From an uncultured Selenomonadales bacterium (GTDB lineage: Bacteria; Bacillota; Negativicutes; Selenomonadales; Selenomonadaceae), in contig CALFJB010000076.1 of NCBI GenBank assembly GCA_937877565.1, positions 1 to 15,051 on the forward strand: DNA of 15,051 nucleotides. The letters are read 5' to 3'. A model generated the notes under the pieces. It saw nothing but the letters and a program-made list of their open reading frames with translations, made no database searches and was not told the DNA's origin. Below are positions 1-6,975 of the stretch, piece after piece. How positions within the stretch are numbered: position 1 is the first letter of the stretch; each line of letters begins with the position of its first letter. Both the position numbers and the translations under genes were made by a program.

Positions 1-103
1 CGCACTTAGTTTCTTGCACGCTCCTATTTGAAGTTAATTGGGCGGCACAGGACGGGCTTTTTTATTTTCAAAAATCTATTTCATGTCAACTGTTTTCTAA
101 TTT

Positions 104-991
104 TTAAACTTTTTCATTAACATTTTTGCCAAACAATCCCGAAGGTTTTACCAATAACACCAAAATTAAAATTGCAAACGCTGCCGCGTCTCTAAATGTA
201 GATGATAAAAATCCTGCCACAAGTGCCTCTATTACACCCAAAATTATTCCGCCAACAACTGCGCCGGGTAAAATTCCTATACCGCCCAAAACTGCCGCTA
301 CAAACGCTTTTAAGCCCGGCATTATTCCCATCAGTGGATCAATCGTGTTGTAATAAACGCCAACCAAAACTCCTGCCGCCGCCGCCATACTTGAGCCAAT
401 AAAAAATGTTACAGAAATTATTTTGTCTGAATCTATTCCCATTAATTGCGCCGTTTCAGTGTCGAAACTTGCCGCACGCATCGCCTTTCCAAGTTTCGTT
501 TTCTGTACTATGTAAGTTAATATCGCCATTAAAATTATCGTTATCGCAAATATCAAAAGTTGTTGCCCGTTGATTATAAATCCCGCCACGTCAAACGAAA
601 AATTCAAATCTGTACTTGGAAACGTACGCGGCGTCGGTGTTACGAAATACATTCCCGTATATTCAAGGAAAAATGACACGCCAATAGCCGTTATCAAAAT
701 TGAAATTCTCGGCGCGTGACGAAGTGGTTTATACGCCAATTTTTCTACTACCATTCCAAGACAGCCCGTAACAACCATTGAAATTAAAAGTGCGGGCAAA
801 ATTGGTAAACCTGCCGCCGTTACGCCGAAAAATCCCAAATACGCGCCAACCATATAAATATCGCCGTGCGCAAAATTTATCAGCTTGATAATTCCATAAA
901 TCATCGTATAGCCCAGCGCAATTAACGCGTAAATGCTGCCAAGCGAAACGCCGTTTATCAACTGTTGGATCAGCTGATGAAAAAAATCCAT
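104..991 (-). CDS. livH: Branched-chain amino acid ABC transporter permease LivH
   Basis: This 295-residue, very hydrophobic inner-membrane protein is one of the two permease subunits of the high-affinity leucine/isoleucine/valine importer, working with LivM, the ATPases LivG/LivF and a periplasmic binding protein. The N-terminal LINGVSLGSIYALIALGYTM and the INFAHGD segment are typical of LivH. The central VLGGIGILPGAVVGGIILG stretch matches the permease cytoplasmic loop that contacts the ATPase. About eight membrane spans can be read, and the length is normal. The ATG start follows a GGGAGG ribosome binding site by seven bases. The gene has its own promoter at 1024-1052. The expected partner livM would lie beyond the left edge: no start for it is visible in the 103 bases after the stop. 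Family assignment is secure; substrate choice within the branched-chain group is inferred. Confidence 0.93.
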   Translation of the reverse strand: MDFFHQLIQQLINGVSLGSIYALIALGYTMIYGIIKLINFAHGDIYMVGAYLGFFGVTAAGLPILPALLISMVVTGCLGMVVEKLAYKPLRHAPRISILITAIGVSFFLEYTGMYFVTPTPRTFPSTDLNFSFDVAGFIINGQQLLIFAITIILMAILTYIVQKTKLGKAMRAASFDTETAQLMGIDSDKIISVTFFIGSSMAAAAGVLVGVYYNTIDPLMGIMPGLKAFVAAVLGGIGILPGAVVGGIILGVIEALVAGFLSSTFRDAAAFAILILVLLVKPSGLFGKNVNEKV

Positions 992-1023
992 TAAAAAAAC
1001 CTCCCTGCAAAATTTACAGGAAG

Positions 1024-1052
1024 ATTTTAACTTTTTATCGCTGTAATGTCAC
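1024..1052 (-). promoter_or_regulatory. Predicted promoter of livH
   Basis: On the minus strand, GTGACA (1052-1047) and TAAAAT (1029-1024) are separated by exactly 17 bases, placing a start of transcription about 25 bases before the livH ribosome binding site. It lies in the 71-bp gap after the JAB-E1 gene. I see no intrinsic terminator in that gap, so read-through from the ubiquitin-like operon is also possible. Confidence 0.6.
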
Positions 1053-1062
1053 GCTTTATTTT

Positions 1063-2481
1063 TTAAATGTTGCAAGTTCCGCAATTTAAATTTCTATATT
1101 TAACGCTGTCAACGTCTTCATAAATTGTCGGCGAAAGGTTATTTTCGTAAACTTGAACCACAACATCGCGCTGGCGTTCGGTGTACTGATTTATCAGCGT
1201 ATCTGTTGCCAAATTTGCAATAATCGAATTCAAAGTTTTAACTGCTGGTTCTTTGACATCTGCGCCGCGCACATAACCTTTCTGCACTAAACCTGCGCGA
1301 ACATTTTTATCAGGATGAATTTCTTTTGCAATTTCATTCGGCTTGAGGCGTTTCAAACAGGAGAGGCAAACTTTATCGCCAATTCTAACCAAAATTACTT
1401 CGCCGCTCATATCAATAATTTTGCCGTCCTCAACCGTGATATTTACTCCGGCAGTTATGAACGGAACAAAATATTTGAACGCCAATTCTTGAATGTGAAA
1501 GCGGCTTGCGTGATTGTCCGTCGCAACCAAAATCCAATCTGAATCTGCCAAAACTTTTTCAACTTCAAAATCAAAAACATTATTATTCAGCGCGGTTATC
1601 GTAGCATTGGGATTTATTTTCAGCAGATTATTTTTAATCGCCTCAACTTTTACCCGTTCATTAACGGCATCTTCATAAGTTGCTGCAACAATTCTATTTA
1701 AATTTGAAATTTCCAATTTGTCAAAGTCAATCAAATTTATATAATTAAAGCCCATATGTATAAGATTTTCGGCAAGAATTGATCCAATACCGCCAACTCC
1801 AACTACAGAAATTTTTTGATCGCCGGTAATTTTTCTCATATTGTCAAGACCTAGTGCAAGTACACTTCTATTAAACATTTCTGCAACTTCAGATTTAATT
1901 TTTTTTTCGGTAGTGAATTTTGAATCTGACGAAGGAATATTTTCAGCAACTTTTTGAGTTTTAATTAGCGCGGGGACTTTTACGGCGCGTCCATTTTCCA
2001 AAAACCAATAACGCGCTTGATAATCTGTTTGAGAAAGTACTATCGACGCATAAAAAATTTCTGCGCCTTCATCTGCAAGATAGTTTACAAAATTTATTTC
2101 GTCCCTGTCGTCCGTGCCGGAAAACCAAACGTTACTATTTGAAAAAGGGTGCGTGTGTACGTCAATCATTGTATCAATGTCAATTCGCTCTTCAATTTCC
2201 AAAAGTCTTTCACGTAAAAAATTTCCTGAAACTCTCAAAGAAGTTACAGATTGATTTGCATAGTATTCTGAATCCGGAAAATAAACATCTCTAACCGTGA
2301 TTATGCACAAATCGCCAATAATATTTTTTTTGCCCAAAAGGCAAGCGTAATATTCATGGCTGCTGTCGGCTAGCAATTTTTTTCTTAAATCGCTTAATCC
2401 TTGATTAGGAAATTTAATTTGAACGCGCAGGGAATTTTCTTTTGGTGGCGCAGAATTTTTTTTAGATTTTTTATTTGACAA
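1063..2481 (-). CDS. JAB/JAMM protease - ThiF/E1-like fusion protein
   Basis: This 472-residue protein joins two modules. The N-terminal JAB deubiquitinase-like domain (about 20-160) has a complete JAMM set: E43, H109-T-H111, S121 and D124. The second histidine and the serine are nine residues apart rather than the usual seven. The E1-like domain (about 200-435) has the GVGGIG nucleotide loop (228-233), LIDFD with D252/D254, NLNR (260-263), K278 and the ATDN segment around D322. Two CxxC pairs, C372/C375 and C467/C470, look like a structural zinc site. No other cysteine occurs in the E1 half, so a thioester cysteine is not evident. The start is a TTG preceded by GGCGGTGG, which overlaps the E2 stop 12 bases upstream, implying coupling. 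In known bacterial ubiquitin-like operons such proteins adenylate a modifier and also cleave conjugates. Those roles here are inferred. Confidence 0.9.
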   Translation of the reverse strand: MSNKKSKKNSAPPKENSLRVQIKFPNQGLSDLRKKLLADSSHEYYACLLGKKNIIGDLCIITVRDVYFPDSEYYANQSVTSLRVSGNFLRERLLEIEERIDIDTMIDVHTHPFSNSNVWFSGTDDRDEINFVNYLADEGAEIFYASIVLSQTDYQARYWFLENGRAVKVPALIKTQKVAENIPSSDSKFTTEKKIKSEVAEMFNRSVLALGLDNMRKITGDQKISVVGVGGIGSILAENLIHMGFNYINLIDFDKLEISNLNRIVAATYEDAVNERVKVEAIKNNLLKINPNATITALNNNVFDFEVEKVLADSDWILVATDNHASRFHIQELAFKYFVPFITAGVNITVEDGKIIDMSGEVILVRIGDKVCLSCLKRLKPNEIAKEIHPDKNVRAGLVQKGYVRGADVKEPAVKTLNSIIANLATDTLINQYTERQRDVVVQVYENNLSPTIYEDVDSVKYRNLNCGTCNI

Positions 2482-2493
2482 AGTGCCACCGCC

Positions 2494-3207
2494 TCAATCT
2501 TCCAAAGGATGAGTTAAAACGTCTTTGCAAATTGTAAGAATATCCCAAAGATTATCGCCTTTGCGCCAATCGCTGACAACGCGCAAATGTGCAGGTTGCC
2601 ACGCCTCCGGCTTAATGTGCGTACAATACCATTTCCAGTTACCTTGTGACATAAATTCTATTTCTTCGGGAGTTTCGCCAAACGCGCCGCCAAAACCGCG
2701 ATTGTAAAAATGTGAAGCATTCGCCGGAATTTGCAATGTTGCAGGCAAATAAAATCCGTTCGTTGGCAAGTCTGGATATTGATCGGGAAAAATTAACATC
2801 ATTTTTACAAAGTTGACGCCGGGATTTGCATTTTGCCATTCTTGAGGAAGTAAAAAGCCGCTGAAAACTACGTAGTTGCACTCTTCGTCCAATTCAACGG
2901 GACTATTTTTAAACATTTTGGCGGAAACGTCAATAACTTGATCTTCAATAACGCGCTTGCGCCAACTTTCTTTGTTGCCGAAATAACTTGCCGCCTTCAC
3001 ACGGTCGGGAACGGTTGTAAATTTTTCGCCGTCTCTGATTCCGTATTTTCTGCCGGGAATAAGTTTATCTCTGTTGGCGGCGTCGGTATTTCTGATAACT
3101 GCGCGGGTGTTTGGATTAACACGCCTGCCGGTTGCTCTGATAATATCTTCTGAACTTGCAGAATCAGGAACATTAACGCGCTTGCCATTAACAATTACTG
3201 TTGCCAT
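2494..3207 (-). CDS. Ubiquitin-like domain fused to an E2-like conjugating enzyme
   Basis: This 237-residue protein starts at ATG 3207, behind GAGGAGG seven bases upstream. A longer frame from 3291 lacks a ribosome binding site. Residues 2-72 form a beta-grasp-like segment (TVIVNGKRVNVP, then IRDGEKFTTVPDRV), resembling bacterial multi-ubiquitin domains. Residues about 100-237 resemble the prokaryotic E2 family E. They show FPDQYPDLP, equivalent to the E2 YPxxPP turn, then HFYN (166-169) near the HPN position, then C195-THIKPEAWQPA, which lines up with the catalytic CLDIL...WSP segment of eukaryotic E2s, then a closing helix ending THPLED. C195 is therefore the likely catalytic cysteine. There is no Gly-Gly at the domain junction or the C terminus. 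The gene overlaps the NYN gene by 20 bases and sits 12 bases before the JAB-E1 gene. Assignment is from motif recognition; the protein substrate is unknown. Confidence 0.82.
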   Translation of the reverse strand: MATVIVNGKRVNVPDSASSEDIIRATGRRVNPNTRAVIRNTDAANRDKLIPGRKYGIRDGEKFTTVPDRVKAASYFGNKESWRKRVIEDQVIDVSAKMFKNSPVELDEECNYVVFSGFLLPQEWQNANPGVNFVKMMLIFPDQYPDLPTNGFYLPATLQIPANASHFYNRGFGGAFGETPEEIEFMSQGNWKWYCTHIKPEAWQPAHLRVVSDWRKGDNLWDILTICKDVLTHPLED

Positions 3208-3766
3208 TTTTTTCCTCCTCATTCGGTACAAATTCTTTATCATATTCATCAGAATTTTCTTCAGCATCAACAACAATTTCTCCGGCTTCATTTAACCAAT
3301 ATTCTAAATTAATGTAGCCCGAACTTTTCAAAGCAAGTTCCCGCGCCATATTGGAATCAAACGCCGCAACTTCGACGCGCACACCTTTACCGCGCATTTC
3401 CAAAACTACCGGAATAAAATCTTTGTCGCCGCTAACCAAAACTACAACGTCCGGCGAACTTTCATAGACAACGCGCGAAATATCCATAGTTATTTCAACA
3501 TCAAAATCGCATTTGTAACTTTCGCCTGCAAATCCTCCAACTTTCGATTTGACGATATAGCCTTTTTGCCACAAGTCCTCAATTTTTGCGTCCATAGCGT
3601 GTTCTTGACGCGGATCAATCGGCACGTAAGCATAGGCAACTTGCAAAATTCTCTGTTCTGTTTCTTCAGCCAAATAATTCAACAATTCGCCGTAGTTTAC
3701 GTGATAATTAAGATAATTCGCCGCAGCATTTACATTCGCATAATCCAAAAATACAGCAACTTTCAA
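3188..3766 (-). CDS. NYN/LabA-like PIN-fold nuclease
   Basis: This predicted cytoplasmic RNase of 192 residues belongs to the NYN (LabA/DUF88-like, PIN-fold) group. Acidic active-site residues are in order: FLDYAN with D8 and N11, KCDFDVEITMD with D87 and D95, and VSGDKDF with D114 and D116. The last 25 residues are acidic and probably disordered. I chose the TTG at 3766 because AGGTGA lies five bases upstream. A GTG at 3775 would add three residues but sits inside that ribosome binding site. It is the first gene of the operon, about 25 bases from the predicted transcription start, and its end overlaps the Ubl-E2 start by 20 bases, so the two are translationally coupled. NYN proteins are often single-strand RNA or tRNA nucleases. 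Here it may be the effector or the target of the conjugation system, which is inference. Confidence 0.88.
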   Translation of the reverse strand: MKVAVFLDYANVNAAANYLNYHVNYGELLNYLAEETEQRILQVAYAYVPIDPRQEHAMDAKIEDLWQKGYIVKSKVGGFAGESYKCDFDVEITMDISRVVYESSPDVVVLVSGDKDFIPVVLEMRGKGVRVEVAAFDSNMARELALKSSGYINLEYWLNEAGEIVVDAEENSDEYDKEFVPNEEEKNGNSNC

Positions 3767-3797
3767 ATTTATCACCTCTATAAAATTTTCTATACCT

Positions 3798-3830
3798 ATT
3801 ATAGCATAAAACGGGGGGGGGGTATGTCAA
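3798..3830 (-). promoter_or_regulatory. Promoter of the NYN/Ubl-E2/JAB-E1 operon with homopolymeric spacer
   Basis: On the minus strand a perfect TTGACA (3830-3825) and a perfect TATAAT (3803-3798), the latter preceded by TGC (extended -10), are separated by 21 bases. The spacer contains ten consecutive C residues. A 21-bp spacer is four bases longer than the sigma-70 optimum, so the promoter as sequenced is probably weak or dependent on the extended -10. Loss of four C residues would give the ideal 17. The NYN start lies about 25 bases beyond the expected transcription start. Confidence 0.8.
3813..3822. repeat. G10/C10 homopolymer in a promoter spacer
   Basis: Ten consecutive G on the plus strand, in an AT-rich intergenic region, lie exactly between the -35 and -10 hexamers of the ubiquitin-like operon. 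Runs of this length are prone to slipped-strand mispairing, and promoter spacer G/C tracts are an established phase-variation device (for example porA of Neisseria). Confidence 0.85.
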
Positions 3831-3868
3831 TAGGTTATTTTAAAACTTTTAAACGATTTAATTAAATC

Positions 3869-3897
3869 TTGTAATTTCAAATTATCTGCTGTAAAAT
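3869..3897 (+). promoter_or_regulatory. Predicted promoter of the amino-acid ABC locus
   Basis: TTGTAA (3869-3874) and TAAAAT (3892-3897) are separated by 17 bases, giving a leader of about 80 bases before the lipoprotein gene. The leader contains a GC-rich patch (3901-3921) that could form small hairpins; I recognise no riboswitch in it. Confidence 0.5.
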
Positions 3898-3983
3898 ATC
3901 TGCGCGTTTGCGCGGCGGCAGGAATTATTATTTTCTGCGGCGAATAGTTTTCTGTAATTTTTATGAAAGGATGTTTTTTGTTA

Positions 3984-4787
3984 ATGAAAATGAAAAAACT
4001 TTTTTTTACAGCGGGGCTAATGCTTTCAATGTTGCTTACAGGTTGCGGCGAAAATTCCGGTACTCCAACTGCCACTAATCAAACTGAAAAAATTGTTATC
4101 GGTCTTGATGACGAATATGCACCAATGGGATTTAAGGACGAAAACAATCAGATTGTAGGCTTTGACGTGGATTTAGCAAAAGAGGCTACAAAACGTCTCG
4201 GCAGTGAAGTTGAATTTAAAGCGATTGACTGGAGCAGTAAAGAGGCTGAAATTCAATCCGGCAGAATTCAAATTATTTGGAATGGCTTAGATATTACTCC
4301 CGAACGCCAAGAAAATTTACTTTTCAGCGATCCTTATATGGATAACCGCCAAATTATTTTTGTACGTGCGGGCGAAGATTCAGGTATTGCCGCTGAAACA
4401 GATTTAGCAGATAAAGCAGTTGGTACTCAAGCGGGTTCAACCGGCGAATCTAACATTACGGCTAATGCAGATTTGCGAAATTCTTTCAAAGAATTTAAAA
4501 CTTACGGCGATTATGTAAGCGCGTTTATGGATTTGGAAAACGGACGCCTTGACGCCGTAGTTTGTGATGAAATTGTTGGACGTTACTACATTGCAAAACA
4601 TCCTGACAAATTGCAAGCTCTTGATATTACAGTTGGTCCAATCAGTCAATTTGGTATTGCCTTCAAAAAAGATAATACCGAGCTGCGCGACAAAGTTCAA
4701 AAAGCGTTTGATGAAATTGTTGCTGACGGTACAGCCACAAAAATTTCTGAAAAATGGTTCGGCGCAGATTTAATCAAGAAAAAATAA
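3984..4787 (+). CDS. Amino acid ABC transporter substrate-binding lipoprotein (polar amino acid/cystine type)
   Basis: This 267-residue extracytoplasmic solute-binding protein belongs to family 3 (the GlnH/HisJ/FliY group). The N terminus has a basic start, a hydrophobic stretch and the lipobox LTGC with C21, so it is a lipoprotein. The mature part begins with IVIGLDDEYAPMGFKDENN, followed by VGFDVDLAKE, the family-3 signature region, and a WNGLDITPER segment. It ends with KISEKWFGADL, typical of the family. I give the ATG at 3984. AAAGGATG at 3966-3973 is better placed for a TTG at 3978, which would add two residues; the ATG at 3963 has no ribosome binding site. The permease gene follows after three bases. 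The exact amino acid bound cannot be read from sequence. Confidence 0.9.
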   Translation: MKMKKLFFTAGLMLSMLLTGCGENSGTPTATNQTEKIVIGLDDEYAPMGFKDENNQIVGFDVDLAKEATKRLGSEVEFKAIDWSSKEAEIQSGRIQIIWNGLDITPERQENLLFSDPYMDNRQIIFVRAGEDSGIAAETDLADKAVGTQAGSTGESNITANADLRNSFKEFKTYGDYVSAFMDLENGRLDAVVCDEIVGRYYIAKHPDKLQALDITVGPISQFGIAFKKDNTELRDKVQKAFDEIVADGTATKISEKWFGADLIKKK

Positions 4788-4790
4788 TCA

Positions 4791-5435
4791 ATGGATAAAT
4801 ATTTGAATATGGCGTACTTGATATTACAGGGCGCGGAAGTTACATTAACAATTTTCGTCGTAACCTTGATATTGAGTTTGCCACTGGGCGGGCTTGCAGC
4901 GTTAGGCAGAATTTCAAGTTTTGCTCCGTTGCGTTATCTAATGGAATTTTATGTTTGGGTAATGCGCGGGACGCCGCTAATGCTCCAACTGTTATTTTTC
5001 TATTTCGCCCTGCCGATGGTAGGAATAATGTTGCCGGACTTTGCGGCAGCTCTTTTAGCATTTACTTTGAATTATGCGGCGTACTTCGCAGAAATTTTCC
5101 GCGCCGGTATTCAAGCAATACCGAAAGGACAATATGAAGCGGCGGTTGCATTGGGATTAAAACATTGGCAGATGATGCGCCACGTAATTTTCCCGCAAGT
5201 TTTGCGCGTGGTACTTCCGCCAATTTCAAATGAAACTATCAACCTTGTAAAAGATACGTCGTTGATTTATATTTTGGCGATGAATGATTTACTGCGCGTG
5301 GCGCGAACGATTGTACAGCGTGAATTTGATATTACGCCTTTTGTTATCGCCGGAATATTTTATCTTGCAATGACGGCAATTTTAACTTGGGGCTTTAAAA
5401 AACTTGAGCAAAAATACGGTTCATATGAAACTTAA
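4791..5435 (+). CDS. Amino acid ABC transporter permease (HisM/GlnP family)
   Basis: This 214-residue inner-membrane permease has about five spans. The family signatures include WVMRGTPLMLQLLFFYF near residues 57-73 and the EAA loop YEAAVALGLKHWQMM, ending in IFPQVLRVVLPP, which docks the ATPase. NLVKDTSLIYILAMNDL is also characteristic. The gene starts three bases after the lipoprotein stop without a clear ribosome binding site of its own, so translation is probably coupled. No ATP-binding subunit (GlnQ/TcyN-like) follows. The next gene is an amidase, so the importer must use an ATPase encoded elsewhere. Length and motifs are normal. Confidence 0.93.
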   Translation: MDKYLNMAYLILQGAEVTLTIFVVTLILSLPLGGLAALGRISSFAPLRYLMEFYVWVMRGTPLMLQLLFFYFALPMVGIMLPDFAAALLAFTLNYAAYFAEIFRAGIQAIPKGQYEAAVALGLKHWQMMRHVIFPQVLRVVLPPISNETINLVKDTSLIYILAMNDLLRVARTIVQREFDITPFVIAGIFYLAMTAILTWGFKKLEQKYGSYET

Positions 5436-5444
5436 ATCTAAGTT

Positions 5445-5503
5445 TTAGCGGTTAGCCGTTAGAAAAATTCCCTAACCACTAGTCGCTAATCACTAACCAC
5501 TAA
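5445..5503. repeat. Reiterated TTAG/CTAACCACTA intergenic block with hairpin potential
   Basis: The gap before the amidase gene contains TTAGCGGTTAG (5445-5455), then two copies of CTAACCACTA (5472-5481 and 5493-5502) separated by GTCGCTAATCA. The first segment pairs with either copy (10 of 11 positions with the second), so alternative hairpins can form. It lacks a following T run, so it is not a standard terminator. The shuffled short words suggest a small intergenic repeat. Confidence 0.55.
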
Positions 5504-5519
5504 TGAAGAGGAGGCTTGT

Positions 5520-6965
5520 ATGGTAAGAAAAATTTTATGTAGTCTCCTCATTTTTTTATTTTCAATTTCCATTTGTGAGGCGGCGAATTTAACCGGCAAA
5601 ACTCAAATAAAAGATTTGCGTTATAGTCTCGGTTCCGGCACTTTGCGAATTGTCCTTGATATTCCAAAACAGGTTGAATTTAAAGAATCTTATGCAGAAA
5701 ATCCTTCGCGTTTGGTTGTGACTTTGAAAAACACCTGGATTGACGTTAAGAAAATGAAACGAGATATAGAATTAGTTTCTACCGTTGCCAAAAGAATTAA
5801 GTTGGCGCAATTCGACGATTCAACAGTTAGAGTTGTAGTTGAAACTATGGCTGATGTAAAAATTTTTTGGCTAAATGGCGGTCCTGCCGGTAAGCGTTTG
5901 GTTATTGATATTGGCAACGCTGATTTTAAACCGAATGACGAACTCAACAAGCAGCAGCAATCCAAAGAAAAAACCGACGATAAAAAAACTAATGACGATA
6001 AAAAAACCACTGATAAAAAATCTGACAAAGATAAAAAATCTTCAAAAGATGACAAACAGTCTGACGAAAATAACAACGACAACGAAGACGAAAATTTTGA
6101 CAACAACGACACTTACAAAAATGAAACCGAAGAAAATACCGAAGAAAATACAGATAATGAAGTTGACGAGCCTTTTACTGATAAAAAATCCGACAAAGAT
6201 AAAAAATCTGACAAAGATAAAAAGTCCGACAAAGATAAAAAATCTGACAAAGATAAAAAATCCGACAAGGATAAAAAATCTGACAAAGATAAAAAATCTA
6301 AGAAAGATAAAAAATCTAAGGACAAAAAAGGCGACGTTGACGAACCGTTCAATGAAATTGATGACGAATTGGATAAAATTTTGACGCTTGAAGGAAAAGT
6401 TATTGTAATAGATCCCGGACACGGCGGCGGCGACGCAGGAGCTATTGGTCCAACCGGCGTAATGGAAAAATCTGTAACATTGCGCGTTGCACTTAAACTT
6501 GAAGAAATGCTCAAAGAAGCAGGCGCGGAAGTTATTATGACGCGGCGCACAGACAGGCAAGTTTCATATAAAGGCGATAAAGCATCAGCGATTGAAGAAT
6601 TGCAGGCGCGTTGTAACGTGGCGAACAAAGCTAAGGCAACAATTTTCGTTTCAATTCACGCCGACAGCTTCACGAATCCTGCGGCACGCGGTACAACCGG
6701 TTACTATTATTCAAAGACTGAAGGCACATCCGCAATAAGGCTTGCAGATGCAATTCGGCGCGGAGTTTGTGAACAACTGCGTACACCAAGTCGCGGCACA
6801 AAGCCTCAAGATTTTTATGTGATACGGCATACAGATATGGCGGCAACTTTAATTGAATTGGCGTTCATTTCAAATCCTGACGAAGAAAAACTTTTGGATT
6901 CAGACGAAGGAATTTTAGCGGCGGCGCAAGGAATTTTTGACGGTATCGAAGATTATTTTGGTTGA
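5520..6965 (+). CDS. N-acetylmuramoyl-L-alanine amidase with AMIN domain
   Basis: This 481-residue exported peptidoglycan hydrolase cleaves the bond between N-acetylmuramic acid and L-alanine. A signal peptide (MVRKILCSLLIFLFSIS, probable cleavage after CEA at 19-21) is followed by an AMIN domain (about 25-135), which localises amidases to the envelope or division site. Next comes a long charged linker (about 136-285) rich in Lys, Asp and Ser, including a tandem DKDKKS repeat. The catalytic Amidase_3 domain runs from about 290 to 481. Zinc ligands are H301 (DPGHGG), E316 and H380 (SIHAD), with catalytic E446 in IELAFISN. The ATG follows GAGGAGG. trpS follows with a GAGGTGA ribosome binding site that overlaps this gene's stop, so the two are co-transcribed. 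All catalytic residues are present. Confidence 0.95.
   Translation: MVRKILCSLLIFLFSISICEAANLTGKTQIKDLRYSLGSGTLRIVLDIPKQVEFKESYAENPSRLVVTLKNTWIDVKKMKRDIELVSTVAKRIKLAQFDDSTVRVVVETMADVKIFWLNGGPAGKRLVIDIGNADFKPNDELNKQQQSKEKTDDKKTNDDKKTTDKKSDKDKKSSKDDKQSDENNNDNEDENFDNNDTYKNETEENTEENTDNEVDEPFTDKKSDKDKKSDKDKKSDKDKKSDKDKKSDKDKKSDKDKKSKKDKKSKDKKGDVDEPFNEIDDELDKILTLEGKVIVIDPGHGGGDAGAIGPTGVMEKSVTLRVALKLEEMLKEAGAEVIMTRRTDRQVSYKGDKASAIEELQARCNVANKAKATIFVSIHADSFTNPAARGTTGYYYSKTEGTSAIRLADAIRRGVCEQLRTPSRGTKPQDFYVIRHTDMAATLIELAFISNPDEEKLLDSDEGILAAAQGIFDGIEDYFG
6192..6317 (+). repeat. 18-bp tandem repeat in the amidase linker
   Basis: Six head-to-tail 18-bp units (consensus GACAARGATAAAAARTCY) encode DKDKKS, from 6192 to 6299. 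A seventh variant unit, encoding KKDKKS, ends at 6317. Gain or loss of units keeps the reading frame and would only change linker length. Confidence 0.92.
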
Positions 6966-6975
6966 GGTGAATTTG

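Noticed and set aside
1..103. Possible terminator (GGACGGGC followed by T6) or livM start at the left edge
   Set aside because: No complementary 5' arm is present within the window and no start codon with a ribosome binding site is readable on the minus strand.
3208..3291. N-terminal extension of the Ubl-E2 protein from an upstream ATG at 3291
   Set aside because: It lies entirely within the NYN gene in another frame, has no ribosome binding site, and adds a basic low-complexity peptide, whereas ATG 3207 has GAGGAGG at ideal spacing.
6192..6317. CRISPR-like array
   Set aside because: The 18-bp units are contiguous without spacers and encode an in-frame peptide repeat.
5875..6628. Long open frames on both strands across the amidase linker
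   Set aside because: They are by-products of the low-complexity 18-bp repeat. The amidase frame has the signal peptide, domains and catalytic residues.
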